Shown here piece by piece: positions 1 through 11,505 of a stretch of DNA of 64,000 bases. Position numbers and translations under genes: made by a program. How positions within the stretch are numbered: the stretch's first letter is position 1; each line of letters opens with the position of its first letter. The stretch covers positions 2,356,001-2,420,000 of the forward strand of contig NZ_CP013372.1 in assembly GCF_001522585.2 (NCBI RefSeq). Direction: 5' to 3'. The DNA comes from Burkholderia sp. NRF60-BP8. GTDB taxonomy: Bacteria; Pseudomonadota; Gammaproteobacteria; Burkholderiales; Burkholderiaceae. The notes beneath the pieces were generated by a model, which worked only from the letters and a program-made list of their open reading frames with translations, was not told where the DNA came from and made no database searches.

Positions 1-71
1 TCAGACATGAGGGCGGGACAAACCCGACGGCGGACGGCGGCGCAACGAACGTGCGCCGCGGATACTCGGCG

Positions 72-1214
72 CTAGGCGGCCGGCGCGCCGATCAGGTTCG
101 CGAGCAGCGCGTCATACTCGGCGACGAGCGCCGGATTCGCCGACGTGTAACGGCCGAGGATCTCGCGCTGGCGCCGCGTATACGCTTGCCAGTCGTCGTC
201 GTGCGTATGCAGCGCGCGCAGCAGCGCATCGGCGCCCTGCTGCACGTCGTTGTCCGGATAGTAGTAGCCGAGATCGGGCGCGAGGCTCGCGTTGTGCACG
301 AGCGGATAACCCTGCCAGCACACGTCGAAATAGAAATAGTTCAGCGGGTTCGACCATTGGTGCGACACGACGATATCGGTCAGGTCGGCCAGGAACAGCG
401 GCGTTTCGAAGCGCCCGACGAAGCTCGCCTTGCCCGCGCGCACGATGTCCAGGTAATTCATCAGCATCACGAACTCGGGGCTGTCGTGCGCGAGGCGATC
501 GGCATTCGTCACGTGCGCGAAGCAGATCGCGTCGGGGTCGCGCCGATACGCTTCGTCGATGATCAGCATCGGATACACGCAGAACTTCACGACGTCGTGG
601 TTCGGCTCCATCACCGTGAGCCGCTTGCCGGGCTCGCTGCGCGGCCGGTATTCGCCGCGCTCGGGCAGCGACTGCGCGCGTTCGGTCAGGAACATCGGAT
701 CCCACACGAACGGCACGACGCGCCCCGGGCAGCGACGCAGCGACTGCAGGAACGGCAGCGACGACGGCGCGATCTGCGGAATCGCCCATACCTCGTCGTA
801 GCCGCGGTTGATGAACAGCGAATCCCACAGCCGACGGCCGAACAGGATCGACTCCATCACGTTGATGTACTCGACGCCGCAGCAATAGCTGACCAGCTTC
901 ACGCCGCGCGCTTTCAGATAAGCCGTCTGCTCGCCGTTGATCTGCCCGCCCAGCTCGATCACCACGTCGAGCGCATCCTTCATGTCCGCGAACGCGCGCG
1001 TGTCGTACACGTTGCGATCCCACGGCAGCGCGTCGGTGAGCGGCACGTCGGTCGTGTTGACCAGCGTCACGCGGTAGCCGTGCGGCGACGCCATCAGCAG
1101 CTTCGCGAGGAACAGCGCGTTCTGCTTGATGCCGTTGATCCACAGGCTTTCGTCGGGGGCACGCAATCCGATCGTGATACCGATGCGCAGGCCGGTCAGG
1201 ACAGGAGACGTCAT
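72..1214 (-). CDS. DUF2827 family protein, glycosyltransferase-like
   Basis: The 380-residue product, read from the ATG at 1214, matches what I know of the DUF2827 family, a Burkholderia-enriched group of unknown biochemical role. It opens with a glycine-rich strand-loop (LRIGITIG), then has an alpha/beta pattern through to a C-terminal HNASLAPDLGYYYPDNDVQQG segment. That segment resembles the nucleotide-sugar region of GT-B glycosyltransferases, which is my inference. There is no signal peptide or membrane segment, so a cytosolic location is likely. A 27-codon upstream extension is open, but its residues look non-native, so I prefer ATG 1214. It diverges from a second putative glycosyltransferase, suggesting shared work on a surface glycan or glycoprotein. 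The function is not established. Confidence 0.75.
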   Translation of the reverse strand: MTSPVLTGLRIGITIGLRAPDESLWINGIKQNALFLAKLLMASPHGYRVTLVNTTDVPLTDALPWDRNVYDTRAFADMKDALDVVIELGGQINGEQTAYLKARGVKLVSYCCGVEYINVMESILFGRRLWDSLFINRGYDEVWAIPQIAPSSLPFLQSLRRCPGRVVPFVWDPMFLTERAQSLPERGEYRPRSEPGKRLTVMEPNHDVVKFCVYPMLIIDEAYRRDPDAICFAHVTNADRLAHDSPEFVMLMNYLDIVRAGKASFVGRFETPLFLADLTDIVVSHQWSNPLNYFYFDVCWQGYPLVHNASLAPDLGYYYPDNDVQQGADALLRALHTHDDDWQAYTRRQREILGRYTSANPALVAEYDALLANLIGAPAA

Positions 1215-1621
1215 CGTCGGCGGGATGGAAGGTTGAACGGGAATGGCATGGCGCAGTGTAGCGCGCGAAGCGCCGCCCGCGTCAAGCGGCGGCAACCCGG
1301 CATTTTAGCGGAGGCAGCCGGCCGCACACTGTCAGGGATGGTCAGCGCGCGGCCCGGCCGGGCCAATCCGTCCGACCGTTATGCGATACTCGTGCCGCCC
1401 GGTGGCCGGTTTTCCCGGGACATTCGAACGGGCAGCACGCTACCTCGCCGCACCACGATCAAAACCGAGGCACACAGAATGGAATACGATGCCGCGCAAG
1501 GCTTCCAGGCCGTCCATGACGAACCGGGGCGACGCTCGCAGAAAGGCGTATCGGGATGGGGCGCCGAGCCGAAGAACGCCGCGCGGTGCGTGTGCGCGCC
1601 TCCCCGCGTTCGGAACGCGCG
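1215..1621. other. Divergent spacer between DUF2827 gene and glycosyltransferase gene
   Basis: This stretch of about 400 bases separates two divergently transcribed genes and must hold both promoters. A 48-codon open frame from ATG 1479 runs into the next gene with an ATGA overlap at 1622-1625, but its composition is not convincing. I see no RNA gene or clear operator. Confidence 0.5.
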
Positions 1622-2941
1622 ATGATCGTCCTCAGTCATTTCAGCCAGCACGCGCCCGCGAGCCTCGACAACCACCGCTGGTACGCGCAGACGCATGGCT
1701 ATCGTCACGAGATCGTCGACGCATCCGGCATGCCGCAAGCGCTGCCATTGCGGCCGCTGCATCGCTACGAGTCGCTGCTCCACGTGCTGCGCGGCGCGCG
1801 ACCCGGCGAACTCGTGCTGCTGCTGAGCGAAGACGCGGCGATCATCGAACCCGTCGCGCTCGATCGCCTGATGGCCGGACGCGACATGCTGCTCGTCGAC
1901 GCGTTCGCATCGCCGCTGCCGCAGGTCGACGTGCAGATCTGGCGCAACACGCCGGACGTGCGCGCGATCGCGATGCGGCTCGTGCAGCGCTGCAAGCTCG
2001 GCAGCGAGCCGAGGCTGACGTCGGAAGCCGCGCTCTTCGCGGATCTCGATACGCATCGCTACATGACGCCGATCGACGGGCTGTACGCGGTCATGCCGTC
2101 CGGCCCCGACCTCGATCCGATGTGGAGCCGCGAACCGACGTTCGCGATCAGCATCGACGACACGCCGCACGATCCCGAACGGAAAGGCGCGACGCCGCGC
2201 TTTCGCGACACGCTCGTCGCGTACGTCGATCGCTGCCGCGCCGCCGGCCGGCCGATGTTCGCGTTCGATCACGACGCCGCTGCGCCCGACGAGGCCGCCG
2301 AGCGCAGCACGTACAACCCCGGCCGCCCGATTGCTTTGACGATGCTGTACACGCCGAACATCGGCAGCTATGCACGCGTGGCCGAACGGAATTTCCGTCG
2401 CTACTGCGACGCGCACGGCTACACGCTCCACGTGCATCGCGACATTCCGGCCGAGATCGGGCTGAACGCCACGGGCAACTGGTTCAAGCCGTGGCTGCTG
2501 CACGCCTATCTGCAGCATCACGAATGGGTCGTGTGGCTCGATGCCGACGTGCTGATCGCGAACCGGCAGCAACCGCTGGAACCGCTGCTCGAAGGGCGCG
2601 ACTGGCTGCTCGCGCAGGATCTCGGCCAGTGGACGTTCAATTCGGGCGTGATGGCGTTCCGCCGCACCGAACGCAACGACGCGATGCTGCGCGACCTGAT
2701 GACGACGATCGCCGCGCTGCACGACCGCTCGAGCGTCTATGCGAGCGATGGCGACCAGTTGCATTTCATTCGCGCGATGGAGCGCGACGGACGATTGCAG
2801 CACGAAGGCGTGGCCGATCTCGTCAGCCTCAATACGCCCTGGCTGTTTCGCCGTGCGGACAGCTACATCGTGCATTACTACGGCATGTGGTCCGCGATGC
2901 GGGCGCTGATGATGGCGCACGACGACGGGCTGCTGCCCTGA
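1622..2941 (+). CDS. Putative glycosyltransferase (GMA12/MNN10-like nucleotidyl-sugar transferase)
   Basis: The 439-residue protein has a C-terminal half resembling the galactosyltransferase GMA12/MNN10 type. It begins ALTMLYTPNIGSYARVAERNF, followed by WFKPWLLHAYLQHHEWVVW and a DAD motif near residues 307-309, the expected metal/sugar-nucleotide site. FNSGVMAFRR and a DQLHF acidic segment come after it. The N-terminal half looks like a second, degenerate glycosyltransferase unit (IVLSHFSQHAPASLDNHRWYAQTHGY), so the protein may be a tandem of two GT-A-like domains. No signal peptide is seen. I chose ATG 1622; a further-upstream start at 1556 would add 22 arginine-rich residues. With the divergent DUF2827 gene it may act on a surface glycan. 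The substrate is unknown. Confidence 0.6.
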   Translation: MIVLSHFSQHAPASLDNHRWYAQTHGYRHEIVDASGMPQALPLRPLHRYESLLHVLRGARPGELVLLLSEDAAIIEPVALDRLMAGRDMLLVDAFASPLPQVDVQIWRNTPDVRAIAMRLVQRCKLGSEPRLTSEAALFADLDTHRYMTPIDGLYAVMPSGPDLDPMWSREPTFAISIDDTPHDPERKGATPRFRDTLVAYVDRCRAAGRPMFAFDHDAAAPDEAAERSTYNPGRPIALTMLYTPNIGSYARVAERNFRRYCDAHGYTLHVHRDIPAEIGLNATGNWFKPWLLHAYLQHHEWVVWLDADVLIANRQQPLEPLLEGRDWLLAQDLGQWTFNSGVMAFRRTERNDAMLRDLMTTIAALHDRSSVYASDGDQLHFIRAMERDGRLQHEGVADLVSLNTPWLFRRADSYIVHYYGMWSAMRALMMAHDDGLLP

Positions 2942-2975
2942 CGCCGCCGCAACCTCCTCGATCGGCAGACCCGAG

Positions 2976-3003
2976 GCGCCGGCCGGTTGAATCCGGCCGG
3001 CGC
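2976..3003. terminator. GC-rich hairpin between convergent genes
   Basis: There is a perfect 11-bp stem (2976-2986 with 2993-3003) around a 6-base loop TTGAAT, just after the glycosyltransferase stop and just before the phospholipase C stop on the other strand. It has no U tract, so this is a terminator-like bidirectional hairpin by position. Confidence 0.6.
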
Positions 3004-3025
3004 GTCGTCGCATCGGTTGCCGTCG

Positions 3026-5140
3026 TCAGATCGCCGTGATCGTCGGCGCGACGGCCGCAGGGTCGGTGATGCTCGGCTTGCCGGTCTCGACGTGCCCCGC
3101 GATGCGGCGCATCCAGCCGGTATTGCCCGCCACCGCGAACTGCAGGTCGTACCAGTGGCTGCTGCACGACAGGTCCCAGTGCGCTTCGATGCGCTGGCCC
3201 GCCGGAACCGTCAGCGTGCGCGCCGCGCCGCCATAGGCGACATCGGTCGCAGTGACCGTCAGCGGGCCGGTGCCGGCATTGGCGATCGTCACGTAAACGT
3301 CGCCGTTCGCGGTGTCGTAGCACGGCGTGATTTCAGGCTTGGCCGCCGCATCGGCGGCCGCCGACCCCGCGAAGCGCCGGAAATAACCGTTCGGCCCCCA
3401 CACGCTCACCAGATAGTTGCCGTTCGCATCGAGCGCCCACGTATCGGTCAGTTGCTTGCCGGCTTCGACCGTATAGCGGCGCGGCATCGCGGTGGGGTCT
3501 CCCGTATAGACCCAGAAGTGCGCGCCCTGCGTGCCGGTATTCGCGAACGTCAGCGCGTAGCCTTGCGCCTGCAACTGGCCGGTGACGTGCAATTCGTACG
3601 GCAGCGCACGCGCCGGCCGCGTGCCCGGTTCCTGCGCGGTCACGACCTGCTGCGCGGTGCTGGCCGGCGCGGTCTGCGACGATGCGCGCGAGCACTGCAG
3701 GTCGGCCTGCGCGACATAGGCCTGCGTGCTCGGCAGGGTCGGCAGCGTCGCGTCCGATTTCGAGAAATCGAGCGCCGACGTCAGATCGCCGCAGATCGCG
3801 CGACGCCACGGCGAGATGTTGGTTTCGATCACGCCGAAGCGCTTCTCGATGAATTGCAGCACCGATGTGTGATCGAACACCTGCGAGCACACGAAGCCGC
3901 CCTTCGACCACGGCGACACGACGAACATCGGCACGCGCGGGCCGAGGCCGTACGGCAGGTTGTCGGCCGTATAAGTGCCGGCTTGCGTCGACGTCACGAC
4001 GTTGTGCCGCTCGAGCGACACGTCGACGGTGCTCATGCCGGAGCCCGGCAGCGTCGGCGCCGACGGCGGCACGACATGGTCGAAGAAGCCGTCGTTCTCG
4101 TCGTACATGATCAGCAGGACCGTCTTGCTCCACACGTCCGGATTGGACGTCAGCGCATCGAGGATCGTCGACAGGTAGTACGCGCCATACAGCGGCGTGA
4201 ATTTCGGATGCTCCGAATACGCGGCGGGCGGCAGCAGCCACGACACCTGCGGCAGCGCATTCGCCTGCACGTCGGCCTTCAACTGCGTGATCGGACGCGT
4301 GCTCATCCCGCGCGTCTGCAGCGACGACCCGGCCGGCGCGTTCACGAAGTTGCTGAAGCACGCCAGCATGTTGGTGCCGTAGTTGCCGGTGAAGTTGTCG
4401 AACCCGGTGCCCTGCTGATAGATCTGCCACGAGATGCCGGCCTTTTCGAGCCGTTCCGGGTAGGTCGTCCAGTTGAAGGGCGGCAGCTGGACCTTGTCGA
4501 ACTGGTTGTCGATGTAGTCGGTGTTGTCGAGCAACGGGCCGCCGCCCGTGCCGAGCGGATCGACCATGCCCGTCATCAGGTACATGCGGTTCGGGTGCGT
4601 GTTGCCCGGGATCGAGCAGAAGTAGTGGTCGCACACCGTGAACGCATCCGCGAGCGCGTAGTGGAACGGGATGTCGTCGCGAACGTGATAGCCCATCGTC
4701 ATGTTCGACTTCTGCACGGCCCACTGGTCCGCACGGCCGTTGTCGATCGCGCCGTGCGTCGTCGCCCACGTGTGCGGCAGGCCGCCGATACATTGCGCGT
4801 TGACGCCCGGATTGGTCGTGTCGTAGCGAAACGGTGCGATCACGCTCGACTTGTCTTCCTGGCGCGGCTGGAACCACACCGGCTTGCCGTTCGGCAGCGT
4901 CACCGGAAAACGGTCGTTGTAGCCGCGCACGCCGCTCAGGTGACCGAGGTAATGGTCGAACGACCGATTCTCCTGCATGAACACGACGATGTGCTGCACA
5001 TCCTGGATCGTGCCCGTGACGGTGTTCGGCTCGATCGCCAGCGCCTTGCGGATCGATTCCGGCAGCAGTGCAGTGGCGGCGGTCGCGCCGGCGAGGCCGG
5101 CCGAGAACTTCAGAAAATCGCGTCGCGAATGGATGGCCAT
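3026..5140 (-). CDS. plcN: Phosphocholine-specific phospholipase C, Tat-exported
   Basis: The 704-residue enzyme belongs to the bacterial phosphatidylcholine-preferring phospholipase C / acid phosphatase superfamily. It hydrolyses phospholipid headgroups outside the cytoplasm. The N-terminus carries a twin-arginine signal (SRRDFLKF at residues 5-12, hydrophobic stretch to about 36). The family motif ENRSFDHYLG lies at 57-66, and DENDGFFDHVVPP supplies further metal/active-site residues. Two C-terminal DUF756-type beta domains (about 500-704) complete the usual PlcH/PlcN architecture and length. A small lipoprotein gene lies 42 bp upstream on the same strand and probably shares the transcript. 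Phosphate control is common for this family, but I could not pick out a convincing Pho box. Non-haemolytic versus haemolytic class cannot be settled from reading alone. Confidence 0.93.
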   Translation of the reverse strand: MAIHSRRDFLKFSAGLAGATAATALLPESIRKALAIEPNTVTGTIQDVQHIVVFMQENRSFDHYLGHLSGVRGYNDRFPVTLPNGKPVWFQPRQEDKSSVIAPFRYDTTNPGVNAQCIGGLPHTWATTHGAIDNGRADQWAVQKSNMTMGYHVRDDIPFHYALADAFTVCDHYFCSIPGNTHPNRMYLMTGMVDPLGTGGGPLLDNTDYIDNQFDKVQLPPFNWTTYPERLEKAGISWQIYQQGTGFDNFTGNYGTNMLACFSNFVNAPAGSSLQTRGMSTRPITQLKADVQANALPQVSWLLPPAAYSEHPKFTPLYGAYYLSTILDALTSNPDVWSKTVLLIMYDENDGFFDHVVPPSAPTLPGSGMSTVDVSLERHNVVTSTQAGTYTADNLPYGLGPRVPMFVVSPWSKGGFVCSQVFDHTSVLQFIEKRFGVIETNISPWRRAICGDLTSALDFSKSDATLPTLPSTQAYVAQADLQCSRASSQTAPASTAQQVVTAQEPGTRPARALPYELHVTGQLQAQGYALTFANTGTQGAHFWVYTGDPTAMPRRYTVEAGKQLTDTWALDANGNYLVSVWGPNGYFRRFAGSAAADAAAKPEITPCYDTANGDVYVTIANAGTGPLTVTATDVAYGGAARTLTVPAGQRIEAHWDLSCSSHWYDLQFAVAGNTGWMRRIAGHVETGKPSITDPAAVAPTITAI

Positions 5141-5182
5141 GCTGGTTGCTCTTGATGGGTTTTCTGGAGGGAACGGCCGGTA

Positions 5183-5386
5183 TCAGGAAGCGGGCGACGA
5201 AGCCGGTGCGGTGAAACCCGGCGGGCAGCGCATCTGTGCGGTGGCGACCACGGCGCCGCCGCACGCGGCCTTCTGCTGCGCGACGGGCGCGGCGGGTGCG
5301 GTCAGGTCGTCGTTGCAGGCGCCGAGCAGCGCGGTCAGCGCGATCAGGCCGGCGACCGCGAAAGGCCGTAGGGCCGACGTTCGCAT
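5183..5386 (-). CDS. Small predicted lipoprotein upstream of phospholipase C
   Basis: The product has 67 residues with a lipoprotein signal: a basic start (MRTSALR), a hydrophobic core, and lipobox L-G-A-C with the lipidated cysteine at residue 24. The mature part is short and has a pair-forming pattern of cysteines (ACGGAVV and MRCPPGF). The ATG at 5386 is preceded by a good Shine-Dalgarno (GGAG about 8 bases upstream). It ends 42 bp before the phospholipase C start, which suggests an operon. Its role is unknown; a helper or chaperone role for the secreted lipase is only a guess from position. Confidence 0.7.
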   Translation of the reverse strand: MRTSALRPFAVAGLIALTALLGACNDDLTAPAAPVAQQKAACGGAVVATAQMRCPPGFTAPASSPAS

Positions 5387-5709
5387 AACGGTTCTCCGTG
5401 AGGATGACGACGCGACGCAGGCGCGAACGCCGCGCCGGTCATATCGACGCCGAGATGCTATGTTCGACTTGTTACACGACGGTGTCGAGCGGCGGGAAGA
5501 TCGGGGGGCACGCAGCGCGCGGCACGCGGGGACGTGGCGGGAACGGTGGAGTTCGTAAGTATTTCGAAAGATTTGCGCGAATCGCGCGTACTGCTTCGTG
5601 CGTCCTCGATACCGACGCCGCGCTGTCGCGACGACGGCGGATGACGAAGTGCTTTCCTGCGGGCCGGCCGCGGCAGCGGCGGCCGGCCCGTGTAGGGTGG
5701 CAAGGCCGC
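5387..5709. other. Spacer upstream of the lipoprotein-plc unit and downstream of liuD
   Basis: The stretch holds the presumed promoter of the lipoprotein/phospholipase C unit (a relatively AT-rich patch near 5455-5475 and 5555-5575) and the liu terminator hairpin at its right end. I found no gene here. Confidence 0.5.
5661..5689 (-). terminator. Hairpin downstream of liuD
   Basis: A perfect 10-bp GC stem (5661-5670 with 5680-5689) starts about 20 bases after the liuD stop. It has no U tract. Position at the end of a four-gene operon supports a terminator role. Confidence 0.5.
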
Positions 5710-7704
<1,995 letters not shown>

Positions 7705-7740
7705 GGCTTCGATGTCGTCCGGAAGGTTGGGGTCACGCGA

Positions 7741-8526
7741 TCATTCACGCCACGACGGCGTGCGCTTGTCGAGGAAGGACGCGATCCCTTCGCGCGCTTC
7801 CGCGCCGGCGCGGGTCTGCGCGATCCAGTCGGCGGTCTGCTCGATCAGCGTCGCGTCGAGCGCGCGGCCGGCCACGTCGGCGACGAGCCGCTTGCACGCC
7901 GTCACCGCGTCGGGGCCGTTCGCGACGAGCGTCGCGGCCAGCTTCGCGATCGTTTCGTCGAGCGCGTCGGCCGGCACCGCATCGTGAATGAAGCCGAGCG
8001 ACGCGGCACGCGTGCTGTCGAACACCTCGGCCGTCGTGAAATAGCGGCGCGCCGCGCGCTCGCCCATCGCACGCACGACGTACGGCGCGATCGTCGCGGG
8101 AATCAGCCCGAGCCGCGCTTCCGACAGGCAGAACTTCACGCCGTCGGCGGCGATCGCGATGTCGGCCGCCGCGACGAGGCCCACGCCGCCCGCATACGCG
8201 TCGCCATGCACGCGCGCGATCACCGGCTTGCCGCAGCGATAAATCGCCTCGAGCATCCGCGCGAGCTTGCGCCCGTCGGCACGGTTCTCGTCGTCCGAGT
8301 AACCGGCCATCTTCTTCATCCAGTTCAGATCCGCGCCCGCGCAGAATGCCGCCCCTTCCGCGGCGAGCACGATCGCGCGCACGCCTTGGTGCGCGTCGAG
8401 CCATTCGAACGCGGTGGTCAGCTCGGCGATCGTCGTCTCGTTGAACGCATTGCGCACGTCGGGCCGCGCGAGCGTGACGGTCGCCACGCGGCCGGCTTCG
8501 CTTACCTTGATCGTTTCGTATCGCAT
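7741..8526 (-). CDS. liuC: 3-methylglutaconyl-CoA hydratase (enoyl-CoA hydratase family)
   Basis: The 261-residue crotonase-fold protein has the oxyanion-hole segments of the family: LAAEGAAFCAGADLNWMKKM around residues 55-75 and ARVHGDAYAGGVGLVAAADIAIA around 105-125. In the liu pathway it hydrates 3-methylglutaconyl-CoA to HMG-CoA. Other enoyl-CoA hydratases share the fold, so the substrate comes from operon context: it sits between liuB (19 bp upstream) and liuD (36 bp downstream). The length is normal. No HMG-CoA lyase gene (liuE) follows in this window, so the last step must be encoded elsewhere. Confidence 0.92.
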   Translation of the reverse strand: MRYETIKVSEAGRVATVTLARPDVRNAFNETTIAELTTAFEWLDAHQGVRAIVLAAEGAAFCAGADLNWMKKMAGYSDDENRADGRKLARMLEAIYRCGKPVIARVHGDAYAGGVGLVAAADIAIAADGVKFCLSEARLGLIPATIAPYVVRAMGERAARRYFTTAEVFDSTRAASLGFIHDAVPADALDETIAKLAATLVANGPDAVTACKRLVADVAGRALDATLIEQTADWIAQTRAGAEAREGIASFLDKRTPSWRE

Positions 8527-8545
8527 CGGTCTGTCCTCCCGGGCG

Positions 8546-10153
8546 TTACATGCGGAACACGCCGAAGCGCGTGTCGTCGATCGGCGCGTTCATCGACGCG
8601 GCAAGGCCGAGCCCGAGCACGTCGCGCGTCTGCGCGGGATCGATCACGCCGTCGTCCCACAGCCGCGCGCTCGCATAATACGGATGGCCCTGGCGCTCGT
8701 ACTGGTCGCGAATCGGCTGCTTGAACGCGTCCTCTTCCTCGGCCGACCACGACCCGCCCTTCGCTTCGATGCCGTCGCGACGCACGGTCGCGAGCACCGA
8801 CGCGGCCTGTTCGCCGCCCATCACCGAGATGCGGGCGTTCGGCCACATCCACAGGAAGCGCGGGCCGAACGCGCGGCCGCACATCCCGTAGTTGCCGGCG
8901 CCGAACGAGCCGCCGATGATCACCGTGAATTTCGGCACCTTCGCATTCGACACGGCCGTCACCATCTTCGCGCCATGCCGCGCGATGCCTTCGTTCTCGT
9001 ACTTGCGCCCGACCATGAAGCCCGTGATGTTCTGCAGGAACACGAGCGGAATCTTGCGCTGGCAGCACAGCTCGATGAAATGCGCGCCCTTCACGGCCGA
9101 TTCGGAAAACAGGATGCCGTTGTTCGCGACGATCCCGACCGGATGGCCCCAGATGTGCGCGAAGCCCGTCACGAGCGTCGTGCCGAAGCGCGCCTTGAAT
9201 TCGTCGAACTCCGAATCGTCGACGATGCGTGCGATCACCTCGCGCACGTCGAACGGCTTGCGCGTGTCGACCGGAATCACGCCGTACAGGCTCTTCGCAT
9301 CGTAGCGCGGCGGCTTCGGCTCGCGCAGCGCGAGCGGCGGCGCGATCTTCGGTGCGAGATGGCCGACGATGTTGCGCGCGATCGACAGCGCATGCGCATC
9401 GTTCTGCGCGAGATGATCGGCCACGCCCGACAGGCGCGTGTGCACGTCGCCGCCGCCCAGATCCTCCGCGCTCACTTCCTCGCCGGTCGCGGCCTTCACG
9501 AGCGGCGGCCCGCCGAGGAAAATCGTGCCCTGGTCCTTCACGATGATCGACTCGTCGCTCATCGCCGGCACGTACGCGCCGCCGGCCGTGCACGAGCCCA
9601 TCACGACCGCGATCTGCGCGATCCCCGCGGCCGACATCGTCGCCTGGTTGAAGAAGATGCGGCCGAAGTGATCGCGATCGGGAAACACGTCGTCCTGGTT
9701 CGGCAGGTTCGCGCCGCCCGAATCGACGAGATACACGCACGGCAGCCGGTTTTCCGCGGCGATTTCCTGCGCGCGCACGTGCTTCTTCACCGTGATCGGA
9801 TAGTAGGTGCCGCCCTTGACCGTCGCGTCGTTGCACACGATCACGCATTCGCGGCCGGCGATGCGGCCGATCCCGGTGATGACGCCCGCGCCCGGCGCGT
9901 CGTCGTTGTACATGCCGTTCGCGGCGAGCTGCGACAGCTCGAGAAACGGCGCGCCCGGATCGAGCAGTTGCGCGATGCGCTCGCGCGGCAGCAGCTTGCC
10001 GCGCGCCAGGTGCTTGTCGCGCGCGGCCTGGCCGCCGCCCTGCGCGAGCTGTTCGATCTTCGCGCGCAGGTCGGCGACGACCGCCTCGAGCGCCGCGGCA
10101 TTCGCGCGGAAGTCTTCCGAACGCGGGTTCAGTTTCGATTCGATGATCGGCAT
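8546..10153 (-). CDS. liuB: Methylcrotonyl-CoA carboxylase carboxyltransferase beta subunit
   Basis: The 535-residue protein begins [26 protein letters not shown], a typical MCC beta N-terminus. It contains the two crotonase-like carboxyltransferase halves, including [28 protein letters not shown] and the C-terminal [35 protein letters not shown] segment. It transfers carboxyl from biotin on LiuD to 3-methylcrotonyl-CoA. The ATG at 10153 is chosen because the sequence upstream in this frame is only a shadow of liuA. It lies 29 bp after liuA and 19 bp before liuC. Confidence 0.96.
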   Translation of the reverse strand: MPIIESKLNPRSEDFRANAAALEAVVADLRAKIEQLAQGGGQAARDKHLARGKLLPRERIAQLLDPGAPFLELSQLAANGMYNDDAPGAGVITGIGRIAGRECVIVCNDATVKGGTYYPITVKKHVRAQEIAAENRLPCVYLVDSGGANLPNQDDVFPDRDHFGRIFFNQATMSAAGIAQIAVVMGSCTAGGAYVPAMSDESIIVKDQGTIFLGGPPLVKAATGEEVSAEDLGGGDVHTRLSGVADHLAQNDAHALSIARNIVGHLAPKIAPPLALREPKPPRYDAKSLYGVIPVDTRKPFDVREVIARIVDDSEFDEFKARFGTTLVTGFAHIWGHPVGIVANNGILFSESAVKGAHFIELCCQRKIPLVFLQNITGFMVGRKYENEGIARHGAKMVTAVSNAKVPKFTVIIGGSFGAGNYGMCGRAFGPRFLWMWPNARISVMGGEQAASVLATVRRDGIEAKGGSWSAEEEDAFKQPIRDQYERQGHPYYASARLWDDGVIDPAQTRDVLGLGLAASMNAPIDDTRFGVFRM

Positions 10154-10182
10154 CGAAGGGCTCCGTTCGCGTGACGTGGGCG

Positions 10183-11364
10183 TTACATCGTTTCCGCGAA
10201 CAGCTCGCGGCCGATCAGCATCCGGCGGATCTCGCTCGTGCCGGCGCCGATCTCGTACAGCTTCGCATCGCGCCACAGGCGCCCGACCGGGTATTCGTTG
10301 ATGTAGCCGTTGCCGCCGAGGATCTGGATCGCCTCGCCGGCCATCCACGTCGCCTTCTCGGCCGTATAGAGGATCACGCCCGCGCAGTCCTTGCGCACCT
10401 GGCGAATGTGGTCGCTGCCCGCCGAGTCGAGATGGCGGCCCACTGCGTACAGATACGCGCGGCATGCCTGGAACGTGGTGTACATGTCGGCGACCTTGCC
10501 CTGGATCAGCTGGAATTCGCCAATCGACTGGCCGAACTGCTTGCGGTCGTGGATATACGGCACCACCGCATCGAGACACGCGGCCATGATGCCCGTCGGG
10601 CCGCCCGACAACACCGCGCGCTCGTAGTCGAGGCCGCTCATCAGCACCTTCACGCCGCCGTTGAGCTGGCCGAGGATGTTCTCTTCCGGCACTTCGACGT
10701 CCTGAAACACCAGCTCGCCCGTGTGCGACCCGCGCATGCCGAGCTTGTCGAGCTTCTGCGCGACCGAGAAGCCCTTCATCCCCTTCTCGACGATGAATGC
10801 GGTGATGCCGCGCGGGCCGGCGTCGACGTCCGTCTTCGCGTAGACGACGAGCGTGTCGCAATCGGGGCCGTTGGTGATCCACATCTTCGTGCCGTTGAGC
10901 ACGTAGCGGTCGCCGCGCTTGTCCGCGCGCAGCTTCATGCTGACGACGTCGGAGCCGGCATTCGGCTCGCTCATCGCGAGCGCGCCGACGTGTTCGCCCG
11001 ACACGAGCTTCGGCAGGTACTTCCGTTTTTGCGCGTCGGTGCCGTTGCGGTGGATCTGGTTCACGCACAGGTTCGAATGCGCGCCGTACGACAGGCCGAT
11101 CGACGCCGACGCGCGCGAGATCTCCTCCATCGCGACCATGTGCGCGGTGTAGCCCATGTTCGCGCCGCCGTATTCCTCGGAGACGGTCATGCCGAGCACG
11201 CCGAGATCGCCGAACTTCTTCCACAGATCCATCGGGAACTGGTCGGTGCGGTCGACCTCCGCCGCGCGCGGCGCGATTTCCTTCGCCGCAAACGTCGCGA
11301 CGGCGTCGCGCAGCATCTCGATGTCTTCACCGAGCATGAATTGCACGCCGGGCAGGTTGATCAT
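10183..11364 (-). CDS. liuA: Isovaleryl-CoA dehydrogenase
   Basis: The 393-residue acyl-CoA dehydrogenase has the usual three-part fold. Its N-terminal helices include [26 protein letters not shown], and FAD-binding segments [17 protein letters not shown] and [17 protein letters not shown] follow. The C-terminal signature [42 protein letters not shown] completes it. The catalytic glutamate of isovaleryl-CoA dehydrogenases lies in the [15 protein letters not shown] segment. It oxidises isovaleryl-CoA to 3-methylcrotonyl-CoA, the first step of the liu operon. A strong Shine-Dalgarno (GGAGGAGAC) precedes ATG 11364. It is the promoter-proximal gene and is divergent from a TetR gene. Confidence 0.96.
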   Translation of the reverse strand: MINLPGVQFMLGEDIEMLRDAVATFAAKEIAPRAAEVDRTDQFPMDLWKKFGDLGVLGMTVSEEYGGANMGYTAHMVAMEEISRASASIGLSYGAHSNLCVNQIHRNGTDAQKRKYLPKLVSGEHVGALAMSEPNAGSDVVSMKLRADKRGDRYVLNGTKMWITNGPDCDTLVVYAKTDVDAGPRGITAFIVEKGMKGFSVAQKLDKLGMRGSHTGELVFQDVEVPEENILGQLNGGVKVLMSGLDYERAVLSGGPTGIMAACLDAVVPYIHDRKQFGQSIGEFQLIQGKVADMYTTFQACRAYLYAVGRHLDSAGSDHIRQVRKDCAGVILYTAEKATWMAGEAIQILGGNGYINEYPVGRLWRDAKLYEIGAGTSEIRRMLIGRELFAETM

Positions 11365-11404
11365 GTCTCCTCCGTCTCCAGAAAGTGTGCCGCACTCACC
11401 GATT

Positions 11405-11420
11405 TCTGAGTTTTGCTCAC
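11405..11420. promoter_or_regulatory. Candidate TetR operator, copy 1 (liuA side)
   Basis: TTCTGAGTTTTGCTCA is an imperfect inverted repeat of pattern TTCTGAGTnnTnCTCA. It lies about 41-56 bp upstream of the liuA start and closely repeats the motif at 11506-11521. Confidence 0.65.
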
Positions 11421-11424
11421 ATCG

Positions 11425-11444
11425 AATGAATACGCCGATTCATT
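11425..11444. promoter_or_regulatory. Perfect inverted repeat in the liu divergent spacer
   Basis: AATGAAT (11425-11431) and ATTCATT (11438-11444) form perfect 7-bp arms around 6 bases. This is another candidate regulator site in the promoter region of liuA, possibly for a different factor. Confidence 0.45.
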
Positions 11445-11505
11445 GACCAATACAGCGGAAATTTTGCACAGTTTCGCGCCTCGCCGGGTTCGGCGTCAAT
11501 AGTTT

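Noticed and set aside
1479..1625. 48-codon ORF overlapping the glycosyltransferase start with ATGA
   Set aside because: Overlap suggests coupling, but there is no Shine-Dalgarno, no recognisable motif, and its Arg/Ala-rich tail looks like chance reading of a GC-rich leader.
2987..5155. Long plus-strand open frame opposite the phospholipase C gene
   Set aside because: It is rich in Arg and His and is the antisense shadow of plcN, as expected in high-GC DNA.
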